Shown: in pieces, positions 54,981-64,000 of the stretch
How positions within the stretch are numbered: position 1 is the stretch's first letter
Layout of the letters: each line of letters starts with the position of its first letter
NCBI GenBank assembly: GCA_020081605.1
Contig: JAHREC010000013.1
Location: 6,076,001-6,140,000, forward strand
Length of the DNA: 64,000 nt
Origin: Albifimbria verrucaria
Taxonomy: Eukaryota > Ascomycota > Sordariomycetes > Hypocreales > Stachybotryaceae
Reading direction: 5' to 3'
Notes under the pieces: model-generated
Told to the model about the DNA's origin: nothing
Database searches by the model: none
What the model saw: the letters and a program-made list of their open reading frames with translations, nothing else
Translations under genes and position numbers: made by a program

Positions 54981-57677
54981 TACTCTGTATCCTATCTTCA
55001 GCCGTTCCGTTCCCTCCCCTTGCCCATGGCTCCACCAAGTACTGTCTCAGCAATGCTCGAGGTTCTAACTGCATCCCAAACAACGGAAATAGATATCGAA
55101 ACAGGATGCTCTCACATCATCGGTATAGACATAGACACCGCGGATGGTTCCTGATGGAGGTGTGCCGGGAGGCGAGCTACACCCGCAGGCGCCTGAGGCC
55201 AGCTTTGTTTGTTCCTGAGCACCGAGGCATAACATGCAGGTGACTGTGACACAACATCTGGCCAAGGGGATCAAGGTCATGGCTTTGGCCCCCACCTCCA
55301 CACGAGCCTAGCCGTTTGCATAGATAGGATGGATACCCACCCGCCAAGGGATTCTGCTACCCAGGAGGTGGGCTCTAGCTTAGGTGCCATACCGTAGACA
55401 GTTAATGAGTTGGTCGGATTGCTAGGAACAGTCGTCTAATCCATCGTCTTGCCCAGCCGTTCAACTCATCGTATAAACCAGCCAATCGAAGGCTCTCAAG
55501 TCAAGGAGAGCTAGGCACGAACCCCTGTTCAAGCGTTCAATTTGTCGGGTACGTCCTTTAGTGCGTGCATAGGCAGGTAAGTACTGTAGTAAGTTGATTA
55601 TCAAGGATTTTTTTCCACAGGTCCGCAATTCGGTCGGTAACACCCCCTCCTTCGGATTCTGGTGGCGATTGATGATGAGAGGAAGCGATGCCGAGTTTCT
55701 GCCTCGCCAATTCTGGCTGTCAATGCGCAATAGAGAAGCGAGACAGAGTCACCAACAGACAAAGATTTGGGAAACCCTTCCCTCAAGGGTTGCAGAAAGG
55801 CCGCGGCGTGCGACAAGGCAGACCGGAAGCGGCGTCGACGGCATTGGCTATTCGTCGCGGGGTTATTCATCAAAGGGTAGCTCTGCCACCCGGCGTGTCC
55901 AGCGGCCCTGACGACTGTGGTCGAGGCGGGAGGGCACGCTACGTTGGCCCCAGGACGAGGTTAGCCGGCAGGCAGCCTGAATCAACTACGCAGGTGCCCC
56001 GAGCTTCCTCCCCATCGTTTCGGCGGCCTTGAACGAGAGCCGTCGTTTACAGGGAACGAGCGATCGAGGACAGGCCAGGCTAGAACGGTACGGTACGGTA
56101 GGGGTGACGGTGGTGTGTTAGTGGTGGTAGTGATGGAGGATGAGGAGGCGTGGGCTAAATGCCTGTGCCTGTGTCCGTGTCACCTTTGCCTTAAGTCGCA
56201 TAATTAGGTCCAGCCGCTAGGGAATCCCCGGAGGCTGGAGGGAACCACCAGGTGCTAGAACGAATTCATGTCCCTAACTCCGTAGCACATGGTACTAACC
56301 TAAGCTGCCCATGGATAAACACCCAAGACGCCCTAAGCCCTAAGCGACATGGGACGGTGCGTCTCTCTAGGGGGCCCCAGCCTGCATAGGGCAGAGGAAG
56401 CCCCAGAAACACCAATGGGAGTTGAGGCACTTGCTTAGCATCAGCATAGAAGTTATTAGTTCACCAAGATATTGATCCACATTGTTGTTGTTTCTTCTAG
56501 TAAAGACCGAGATGCATATAGTATCGGGCCTGACATCATGGCGGAACATGCTAACCCATCGTAGAGATGACCTAATAAGATGCCTGACCTAGACAATTTA
56601 CAGGCCTGGTACCTGTATACCCGCAACGAGTTGAGGAAGGGTAACGTTGGCGGAGACGTTAGCAGTGCTATGGTTATGCCGTTATGGCATAGGAGGTAGG
56701 TACCTGTTGCAGGCCATGGACTGACATGCGTTACTGGGGAGCAGCCCATGGCACAACCGGGTGCCTTACTACGTATGTCTGGTAGTCAACTACCTAGTAG
56801 GCAAGGTAGAGAGGCGCGAATTTGAGGAATTCAATACTCACCGTGACGTTACGGACTCTAAGCTCCTTCTTGACAGGAATAAAAAAGAAGAGAGAAAAAG
56901 GCTTGTAGCTTCGCGCCTGAACCACCACGCGGGTAACTGCCTGCTGTGGTGCATGAACCCAGGTACCTGTAGTGCTGTACCTGGCATAGTAGATAGTAGC
57001 GTATTCTAATTTCCACGCCTTGGTTCTTCTTCTCTTCTTCTCCTTCTCTTCCCTTTCCATTCTGCTTCCTCTCCTCCAACGGTCAGCCACAATAATACTT
57101 TTGCCCGTGCATCCTTTGCATCCAAGCCACACACTCTTCAATGCTCTCTTCCCTTCGCCATCAGCGTGGTTTAGAAACACTGAGTCAGCCTGTGCTGCTG
57201 ACCTAAGGGCCACTCATCCTGCTCTGATCACTTGCGTGTAATCCGAGCGCTTGTTCCGGGCTGTACATCCGTGCATGTTGATCTGGCCAGCATGCCGAAC
57301 CTAGGACTCATCCGTCGGATTCCGTCCTAGAGTTGGACACAGCTGCTCATCGTCGTCTCTGCCTGCCTGCAGGAGGTACGTGACAACCGACGACTACGCC
57401 CTTACCCCTACACCCTCTTTTTGGATGGCCCGACCCTGCGACCATGTGCAGGGTGGGTGACCACATCACCCCTCCCTGGTCAACTCATGCTCAGGGATCC
57501 ACTGCTACACTAACCCAACGGGGTGTGAGAAAAGGAAAACAGACTGGATGCTTTCTCTCTCTCTCTCTCCTCTCGACTGGTCAGCGATGGCGGGAAGGAT
57601 GAGTATGGCATGGTATGGGCCAGGTTTGTCCCAATTTCTCCGCCCACCATGGGCAATGGATGCCTGGCCTGGGACGA

Positions 57678-57683
57678 TATAAA
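57678..57683 (+). promoter_or_regulatory. Candidate TATA box of the Zn2Cys6 gene
   Basis: TATAAA lies 132 bp before the ATG, followed by a C/A-rich leader. Called from motif and position only. Confidence 0.4.
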
Positions 57684-57814
57684 GACCATCGGCCAGAAGC
57701 TCCATGAATTTGTTTAGAACAGACCAACCAACAAAACATACCAACCCATCCACTCCTTGAATCACCAACTTACCGCTTTACACTACCACTCAAACAACCG
57801 CGCGCCTATTCACC

Positions 57815-58576
57815 ATGTTTAACACTTGGAAGTACGACCCGGAGACGGACGAGGTTCTGCAAGTTCACCGCGCCTTCGATCCTATTACTGCTCGATCTAG
57901 CCAACATCAGGCGTGTGATCGTTGCCACAGCAAGAAGGTAACTAGAACCCTCCCATTGTTAGACTCAATGATCACATATTGAGTCTTTCTCAACTACGAG
58001 GAAGCCGCAAAAACTTACATATTTCTTTTCATCTTATAGCTCAAGTGCAGCGGCGACAAATCTGGATGTGAGAGATGCACAGGCGCTGGCAAGAGGTGCG
58101 AATATACTCGCACAGGATCAACCTCGCGTCGGAGCAAGAGAGGCAGCTCCAGCAGATCAGAGGAACCCAGCCGATCTCATTCAACTTCAAGGCGCGAGGG
58201 ACATTCTGGACACCGTTCCTCGGCTGCCAGCTCTTCGAGATCTCGCCAAACCGACCAAGATAGCATGCTAAGCAGCTTCGACCTTGGCATGCTAGGCCCA
58301 GAGGATGGATTTGACCTCAGCAGTCTCTCAGACCAACAGATGGGCGGCATGAGCGGGCACTCTGGCCACGGCTATGCCCAACAGAGCCAGCACTACCATC
58401 ACGCTGCTTCCACTCATTCTGGTGGCTATGGTGCCTGGCAAGGCTACCCCGCCAGCACGACCACAATGACCGGCGGCTACGGTTCCACGGCTGGACAGGA
58501 GTATCATGACGACGGCTACACAGACTATCAGATGCAGTACGGTTCTGATCCTCGATACTGGCCTCAGGGCCGGTAA
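57815..58576 (+). CDS. Small Zn2Cys6 (fungal binuclear cluster) regulator
   Basis: Two exons (57815-57937 and 58040-58576) with a 102-bp intron that splits the zinc cluster; 219 residues, intact. It begins MFNTWKYDPETDEVLQVHRA and has Cys at 34, 37, 44, 51, 54 and 61 (C-x2-C-x6-C-x6-C-x2-C-x6-C, around ACDRCHSKKLKC), the Gal4-type DNA-binding module. After it come a Ser/Arg-rich stretch and a Gly/Tyr/His/Gln-rich tail (MGGMSGHSGHGY, GGYGSTAGQEY). It lacks the large middle homology domain of most such factors, so it may act as a small partner or repressor (inference). The 4.7-kb upstream gap and long pyrimidine-rich 3' flank suggest complex control. Target genes unknown. Confidence 0.85.
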
Positions 58577-58769
58577 GGGTTCAGTGAACCTCGCCAGCGC
58601 GCCCAGAAGGGAGACCATGAGGACATGGCGAGCAACCCATATTGACCAAAGGCGAAAAAGAGACGGAAGATATACCCATGTATGAGCCAACGAACATTTT
58701 CAGCATTATCAGCATACATATCGGCGGAAAGCATTTACGGCGAGGAGTTGGGTTTGGTTCATTTCGCGA

Positions 58770-59080
58770 TTATAGACGACCCATTTCGTTTTTCGAAGCA
58801 TTTCATGTTTGTTTTCTGTCTTTTCCCCACCATTCTTCTATTTTTCTTCTTTCTTTTTCCTTCTTTTACCTTTTTCCCCTTTGTCTTTCAGCGTTCGAAT
58901 TTTTTTGTCTTACTAGTTTACATTCTTCTCTTCTTCATTTTTCTTCTTTTTATACAGTTTTGTATGTATCAGTTCATTCATTCATGTTACACTTCTTTCC
59001 CCCTTCTATTCTTTTTTTTCTTTCTTTTTGTCTCTTCTTTTCTTGTTTAGTATTTTTCTTGTTTCTGTTCCTATAGCTTG
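58770..59080 (+). other. Pyrimidine-rich tract downstream of the Zn2Cys6 gene
   Basis: About 300 bases in which the plus strand is dominated by T and C in runs such as TTTTTCTTCTTTC. It starts about 200 bp after the stop codon and probably lies in the 3' untranslated region or at the transcript end. It makes a Phe-rich frame that I treat as an artefact. Confidence 0.6.
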
Positions 59081-59720
59081 TTTAAGAATGTCATATAGCA
59101 TTGAGCATGGTGTTGAGCATCATAAGGGTTTACAAAGGATGAGCAAGAGATTTGAGTCTACTTGTGTGGAAGGTGGTCGGAATGGTAGAGCTTAGCCTCA
59201 TCATAGAATTCACTGTTTTGCCTCTAAATTGATTTCTCGCAAGAACTTGACCTCATTTGCGTGCCACGCCGAGTGATGAGTTTTGGAAGCTGGCGGCCGC
59301 CGTCTGACCACGTCTATCTGGCTGCAGGCGATCTTGTGCATGGAGCGGATGAGTTCCGTACCATTCGGCAGGGCGGAGAAAAGCATGGCAGCGTGGTATT
59401 GCCAAGGGTGGCCCTGGAGACTTCGTAAGCCCCACACCCTGGTGGTGATGGATGGGAAGATTTGCCGTGGGTAATTACTTGTTCGGCCGAATACCAACCT
59501 GATTTGGCATCACGTCGAGCATGGCGAGGATTTTTGGCCACGATCCTACAGGGGTCAGGAATTGCCGACGATACAGCGTGGCTACGTAGGTACGTACGAT
59601 ACTGACGTCTCAGCCTTAGGAGCCTGGAGAAAGACGCTGCAGGGCGGGGGACGCAAATAAACAGCGGGAGGATTGGGGTTTGGGGGCCGCAGCAATGGAT
59701 CTGGGCTCCGGCTTCTTTTT

Positions 59721-59744
59721 GTTTCTGTTTCTGTTTCTGTTTCT
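59721..59744. repeat. Microsatellite, four GTTTCT units
   Basis: Four perfect GTTTCT copies in non-coding DNA. Confidence 0.9.
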
Positions 59745-60589
59745 ACATCTGCGCACGCATTGCGAGGCCATGATTCGTCTCTGGGCTCCAGCCTGGTGGG
59801 CATTCCTTCTATCTCACAGGTCTGTCTCGTGGCGCCCGCCTGTGCACACGCCAACAAGCGAACCAGCCTATAATTTTGGGATGAAGCGGCCGGTTTCTAT
59901 TAACAGCAACCACCGCCCCACACGCTTCACCTCATGGGGCCCGGGCCCATGAAACGGCTGGCTGGTTTCGTTTGCTGGAGATGGGCGGGAGGTACAGTGG
60001 TAGTGTAAGGAACGGAGACTGAGCGGACGGCGCGCGCGCTCTTGGTGGCTTGCACGGACTTGTTCTGCGAGGCTTCGATGATGTGGAAGCAGACGTAATC
60101 GCCTTGACACGACAGCTGAACCATCGACAACCCACACCACAGAGCAGCACAGCACACCCACAGCGCTGCGCACCCTGTAAATATCCGCGCGTCTAGCAGC
60201 ACTCTTTGGGACAAGCCTCAGGAGCCTCGCTAAACCCGTAATAGGTAAGTACTTTATTCTGTATTCGGTATCAGGTCCACCCAGGCGAGTTAGTTCTGTC
60301 GATTGAGTTCTTGCTTAGTCATTATTCGCATTCGGAGTCCGAGGAATATGCGACGTCATGGTTTCTTGCTCTCGCAGCTGAGCTTGCTCGAAAAAATCCG
60401 AACCAGCTCCGTTGATATTGTCCGACGAGAACGTCCAGCCACGACACCAGACGGGGTGGGAAACTCATAAGCCCCCATTGATGATTGCCTGCCGTCGCAT
60501 CTCTTCGGACTTTAGCTAAAGTCTGTCTTGCCGTTGGTCTGTGACCCACCCGTTGAGCCTGCGTCTGCCTCTCCGGAAAGCGAGTCGTC

Positions 60590-61367
60590 ATGGCTTCACA
60601 ACCCGAGGCGGCTACTAAGTCGCTTGTTGAGAAGCTCCATGACTGGGGTTGTAAGTCAACTTTCCTCCCCTTTTTACTCTTTGGTTCTTTTTTTTGTTTC
60701 TTCGTCCTTGTGATCCCTCTAGGCAGCATTGTTTTCTATATTCCCCTGTTGCGCTCCCTCGTGTCTTCTTTACACATCCTGCGAGGCTGAGTTTTGTCCG
60801 TGACACGGCGGCGTCCGTGACCACCCTCCCCAAGTGAAAGCCCTCATGACACATTCCCTATTCTCCCGTGTGTCAAGCACAGAAGGCCCATCACGGGCTC
60901 CCTCCTCCTCATAGTGCCCCCATCTTGATCATGAAGTTCAAACGGCTAACTCCTGGGCGTTCCCGCACGCCCCGTCCCCGCCAACAGCCTCGTCCCTCCC
61001 ACCCTCTCTTCTCGCGACGCTCGTCACGGCGCTGCACGCCCGTCCAATGCAACCGCTGCCGCTGTTCCTTTTCACGCCGCCACTGCTCTTCGCCTCGTAC
61101 CTGAACCTGTCTGGATTCACCACCGGCAGCGCAGGCCTGACGGCCGCCTGGTCCGGGCTCTATGCGCTGCTTGCGCTGCGCCGTCGCCAACCCGTTTCGT
61201 TGCGCCGCAGGTTCCTCTCTGTGCGCGGCGTTGTGCGCGGCACCGCCGTGGGGCTGGGCTTTGCCAACTGCATCGCCGGCGGCTGGGTCTACGCCAACGG
61301 TGACTTCAAGCGCGATGAGGAGGCCCGTAAGGAGAGGAACCGTTGGGGTATCGAGGATGACGAGTAA
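60590..61367 (+). CDS. AIM19-like small mitochondrial membrane protein
   Basis: Two exons (60590-60650 and 60937-61367) around a 286-bp intron, longer than any other intron here. 163 residues, intact. It starts MASQPEAATKSLVEKLHDWG; the second exon has a proline-rich link, then hydrophobic segments (PLPLFLFTPPLLFASYLNLSGF, about 65-85; AAWSGLYALLALRRR, about 97-111; VGLGFANCIAGGWVYANGD near 130-148) and a charged end (EEARKERNRWGIEDDE). The size and layout fit the fungal AIM19 family, named from a yeast mutant with altered mitochondrial inheritance; biochemical function unknown. The family call is from memory of the pattern and is moderate. The splice choice is the only one that keeps both halves in frame that I found. 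Confidence 0.6.
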
Positions 61368-62608
61368 AGCAGCCATCTTGTGAATGCCTCACGCAACAAG
61401 TCCTGCAGAAACGAAGATTTCCCTGCGGCGAGTCTGCCAGGCTGTGCCTCATAGGAAGGCCATCCTCGAAAGCCATCGTGCTTGACCAGCCTAACTCAAC
61501 TGTATCATCACCTGTGCTACCAACTGCAGCTGTACCAACACAAACCAAAAAAATCATAAAACTGTATCATCACCCCAGCGGAACTTGGCAATGGCAAGGC
61601 CCACCCCTCAATGATCCTAGACCTACAGGGTTTTGGCGATTGGGGGCGGCGTCATCTTGAACAACTGTCAGGGTTCCAAAGACTAAAAGATGGAGATGGG
61701 AGAACCAGGATGGAAATGCGTTGGGTTCATTCAGCCATGTTGTTGAAGACTCGTAAAGTAACGTTAGTAATGTAATTCGACTTTGGCAATGAAACATTCG
61801 ACCAAGCACGCAGAGTAGTGTTGTGTAATGTGTATTATGCTGGCTTGGTTTCCAAGTCTCAGGAACAGATAGACAAGGACCATACCGAGAAATTCTAATT
61901 TACACATCCATCTTCCAACAACCAATGGATCGCTCTACGAGATGTATACTTCCGCTATACGAATACACCTCACCACATTCTGTGCACAGGGACCGTCGAG
62001 GTAGCCCCTGGTTAGAGTAGATGCGGTCAAAATGTATCTTTTCGTCTGCTGGCATAATTGCAGTATCCCAAGCCCGTGGGCACTATCAAACCCCAACAGC
62101 AGCGCGACACAACCGTCTGTTCGAGACAAAGGAAATGTAAATGATACACGTGGAAGCGGTGATAGGCACCGCACAGAATGATCTGATGAAAAACAGACAA
62201 AACGCCGTTCGGAAGACTGCAGCAGCTCTTGTTTCGGTCTCCGATGTGACAAAGCCCCATTCCCCAATAATGCTGGCCTGACAAAATGCAAATGCACTGT
62301 AGGTAACGATAAAAACCACATTTTCTCTTCCAATCACCTCGCTCCGGGACAAAAAGTAGACATTGGTATTTCTTCCCAGCAAGAAAGGCTAAAACCTGTA
62401 TGCCTCTGCAGCCAAATGGATGCATGTCTATTGGAATCGAAATTCCTCGATGAGTAAATGTCTTACAGCAGTGCTGGACTGTTGCGTGACGTCGGTGCTC
62501 GTAATTTCGAGACTGGTGTTATAAATTGTGTTTGTAGGTTGTGCCAGGTATGTCGACCAGCGTACAGGCCCTGTATGACGGCTCTGCATCAAGGTCGACA
62601 CACCATAG
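61368..62608. other. Convergent intergenic region, 1.2 kb
   Basis: Holds the 3' ends of the AIM19-like gene and SIW14. AT-rich near 61540-61570. Minus-strand frames of about 130 codons at 61935-62425 overlap each other in different frames and show no domain. Confidence 0.6.
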
Positions 62609-63723
62609 CTATTGCTCGCCTGACCCAACCATCTGAGACCCCGAAATCAACCATAGGAACATGACAAACGTGGAGAAAGCGAGTGTACGCAGGAAGGTTC
62701 GGGCCTGCACACGACTGCTGAAACGTGATGAGAGCTCAGTGCCACCAAAGCCCTGGAGGCTTGCAGTCTGGAAGGCGCTAATGTACTCGACATCGCATTC
62801 ACGAAGCTTCGGCGCTGCGTAAAGTTCGTATTCGTCAAGTACGCGCTGAAGGTTCCAACCGGACACCTTGCGCATGACAGCGACAACACAGCCGGTACGA
62901 TGCTTGCCGTGATTGCAGTGCAGCATGAGAGGGTAGTTTTGCTCGTCAAGGACAACGGCCAAGATGGAGCTGATCATTTTTGGAGAAATGGCCTCCTTCT
63001 TGGTGCCCTTGATACCAAAGACGACATGGCGGATGCCGTTGTCGGACAGAAATGTTTCGAGTTCATGATCTTGCTCATCTTTCTTAACCAGCGTCCTGTG
63101 CCTCGGTCAGCTGTATGATCAGAGATTTAATGAGCATAAAAGACTTACACCATGGTCTTCAATTTCAAGCCCTTGATGAACTCATAGTCGTCAGGTTTAG
63201 GATAGCTGCTTCTGTACACGCCTGGAATGACCACTCCAAAGTTGGTCGGTCTGTCGGCCACTGGGACTGATGGAAACTCGGAAGACCACTCAGCCATGGG
63301 GCGGCTGGGGAGCGAGGAGGACCTTGCTCCGATCTGGTCAACGGTCCAATCTGCGGGTGCCTCGCTATTCATAGCCCACATCTGCTCCGTCGTCTTCTCT
63401 CCTCGTGATGCGGTTGTCGCGCCGACTGATAGTTCTTTGCTTATGACGACGCCGGCTTGGGATCTCGTGATAGTGCTCGTCTCTCGTATTATTATGCCGT
63501 TTCTTTGTACGTCCTCCAGATCCATGGCGTTGAGTAGCTTGTCTTCCTTGGCGGAACTTCGTGAATTGCGTCTTGAGCGGTAGGGTGCGGGTACTGTTCG
63601 TTGTTGCATCTCGTCGGCGCGTGCACCGTCTTCAACAAAAACGCGGGAGTTCCTCTTCAAAGCCATGTCTCCAAAATCCAATCCAAAGGGGTGTTCCTGC
63701 TGTTTCTCCAACTGCTGATCCAT
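62609..63723 (-). CDS. SIW14: SIW14-type inositol-pyrophosphate/tyrosine phosphatase with a C-terminal membrane segment
   Basis: Two exons (63723-63149 and 63095-62609) with a 53-bp intron; 353 residues, intact. The first 150 residues are a variable, charged tail. The plant-and-fungal atypical dual-specificity phosphatase domain begins near NFGVVIPGVYRSSYPKPDDY and has the P-loop HCNHGKHRTGC (catalytic Cys about 252, Arg six residues on), the form used by yeast Siw14 to remove the 5-beta phosphate of inositol pyrophosphates. The end carries a hydrophobic stretch (TFLRTLAFSTFVMFLWLISG), so the enzyme may be tail-anchored. Two start codons are not in competition; the ATG at 63723 is first in frame. 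It could also act on phosphotyrosine (Oca family). Upstream bases 63724-64000 are leader and promoter. Confidence 0.88.
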
Positions 63724-64000
63724 GCGATCGAGCTCGTCCTTGAATGCTTCTTTAACGTAGAAGTGTTTGGTAGAGTAGTAGAGGGAGGTTGACGTCTGGC
63801 CAACGAGCGGTAGTGGGGTTTTGCGGGTTCGTGAAAGCGAATTGGGTAGATTTAAAAGAGGAGGATGTTAAGGGAGAGGGCGAGTTGAGTCGCGATCGAG
63901 AATTGTGTAAGTGGCTGTTGATCGTGGGGTTGAACACCGTTGACGGATAGTGCTCGCGTGGTCACGTAGGGGAGAGCGTGGCCTACATGAGGCAGAACCC

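Larger units (their letters stand above)
53154..57814. other. Intergenic region, 4.7 kb
   Basis: The longest gap in the window. It carries the PHO88 promoter (left) and the Zn2Cys6 regulator promoter (right). It contains the TATCC repeat and two AGGTACCT palindromes (56698-56705, 56961-56968). Frames such as 55594-55911 and 56794-57213 lack domains. No tRNA or rRNA gene found. Confidence 0.55.
58577..60589. other. Intergenic region, 2.0 kb
   Basis: Starts with a long pyrimidine-rich tract (listed separately). A perfect (GTTTCT)4 repeat lies at 59721-59744. Frames here are low-complexity Phe/Ser/Leu-rich and not supported as genes. Confidence 0.6.

Noticed and set aside
55594..55911. Overlapping 90-115 codon frames near 55.6-56.0 kb
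   Set aside because: Three frames on two strands are open together, with no domain or splice signals; treated as chance.
58642..59076. Phe/Ser/Leu-rich plus-strand frames resembling a membrane protein
   Set aside because: They come from a pyrimidine-rich tract in which any frame encodes Phe, Leu and Ser; two frames are open at once and there is no family pattern.

Overview
The window is nuclear DNA of a filamentous ascomycete, most likely a sordariomycete of the order Hypocreales. Evidence is the short GT-AG introns (46-115 bp, several with a CTAAC branch site), two eukaryotic tRNA genes (one with an 18-nt intron next to the anticodon), widely spaced single genes on both strands, and proteins typical of fungi (striatin/PRO11, VNX1, POF1, PHO88/SND3, AIM19-like, rhodanese-PTP fusion). 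It looks like ordinary core-genome DNA: I see no secondary-metabolite cluster, virus, intact transposon or CRISPR array. Genus cannot be told from the sequence alone.

Layout. 0-20 kb: 5' end of a probable mitochondrial protein gene cut by the window edge (-), TCP11/SOK1 family gene (-), MAPK-type tyrosine phosphatase with a rhodanese domain (-), a 4.5-kb gap, a DUF1989 protein (+), an Old Yellow Enzyme (+), and proteasome ATPase RPT6 (-). 20-42 kb: vacuolar cation/H+ exchanger VNX1 (+), a C2H2 zinc-finger gene (-), a 3.1-kb gap with traces of an unrecognised spliced transcript, POF1 (-), tRNA-Leu(AAG) (-), VPS11 (-), a Ser/Thr/Gly-rich conserved protein (-), mismatch-repair gene MLH3 (+), tRNA-Asp(GUC) (-). 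42-64 kb: striatin (+), a coiled-coil protein (+), a 3.1-kb decayed gap, RAD14/XPA (-), PHO88/SND3 (-), a 4.7-kb gap, a small Zn2Cys6 regulator (+), an AIM19-like membrane protein (+) and a SIW14-type inositol-pyrophosphate phosphatase (-). The genes do not form one pathway. Shared themes are signalling (PTP, striatin, SIW14, SOK1-like), vacuole/endosome function (VPS11, VNX1), DNA repair (MLH3, RAD14) and proteostasis (RPT6, SND3).

The dominant oddity is technical or mutational. Thirteen of the eighteen complete protein-coding genes are broken by a total of 31 frameshifts. Every one can be repaired by adding one or two bases to a short run of identical bases, mostly G or C. Several of these genes are essential or nearly so. 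The pattern is that of homopolymer under-calling in the assembly rather than pseudogenes. Coordinates given for broken genes span the whole locus from start codon to stop codon; introns and break positions are in each entry, and protein lengths are those after allowing for the missing bases. The repaired lengths are all whole numbers of codons, which supports both the introns and the breaks.
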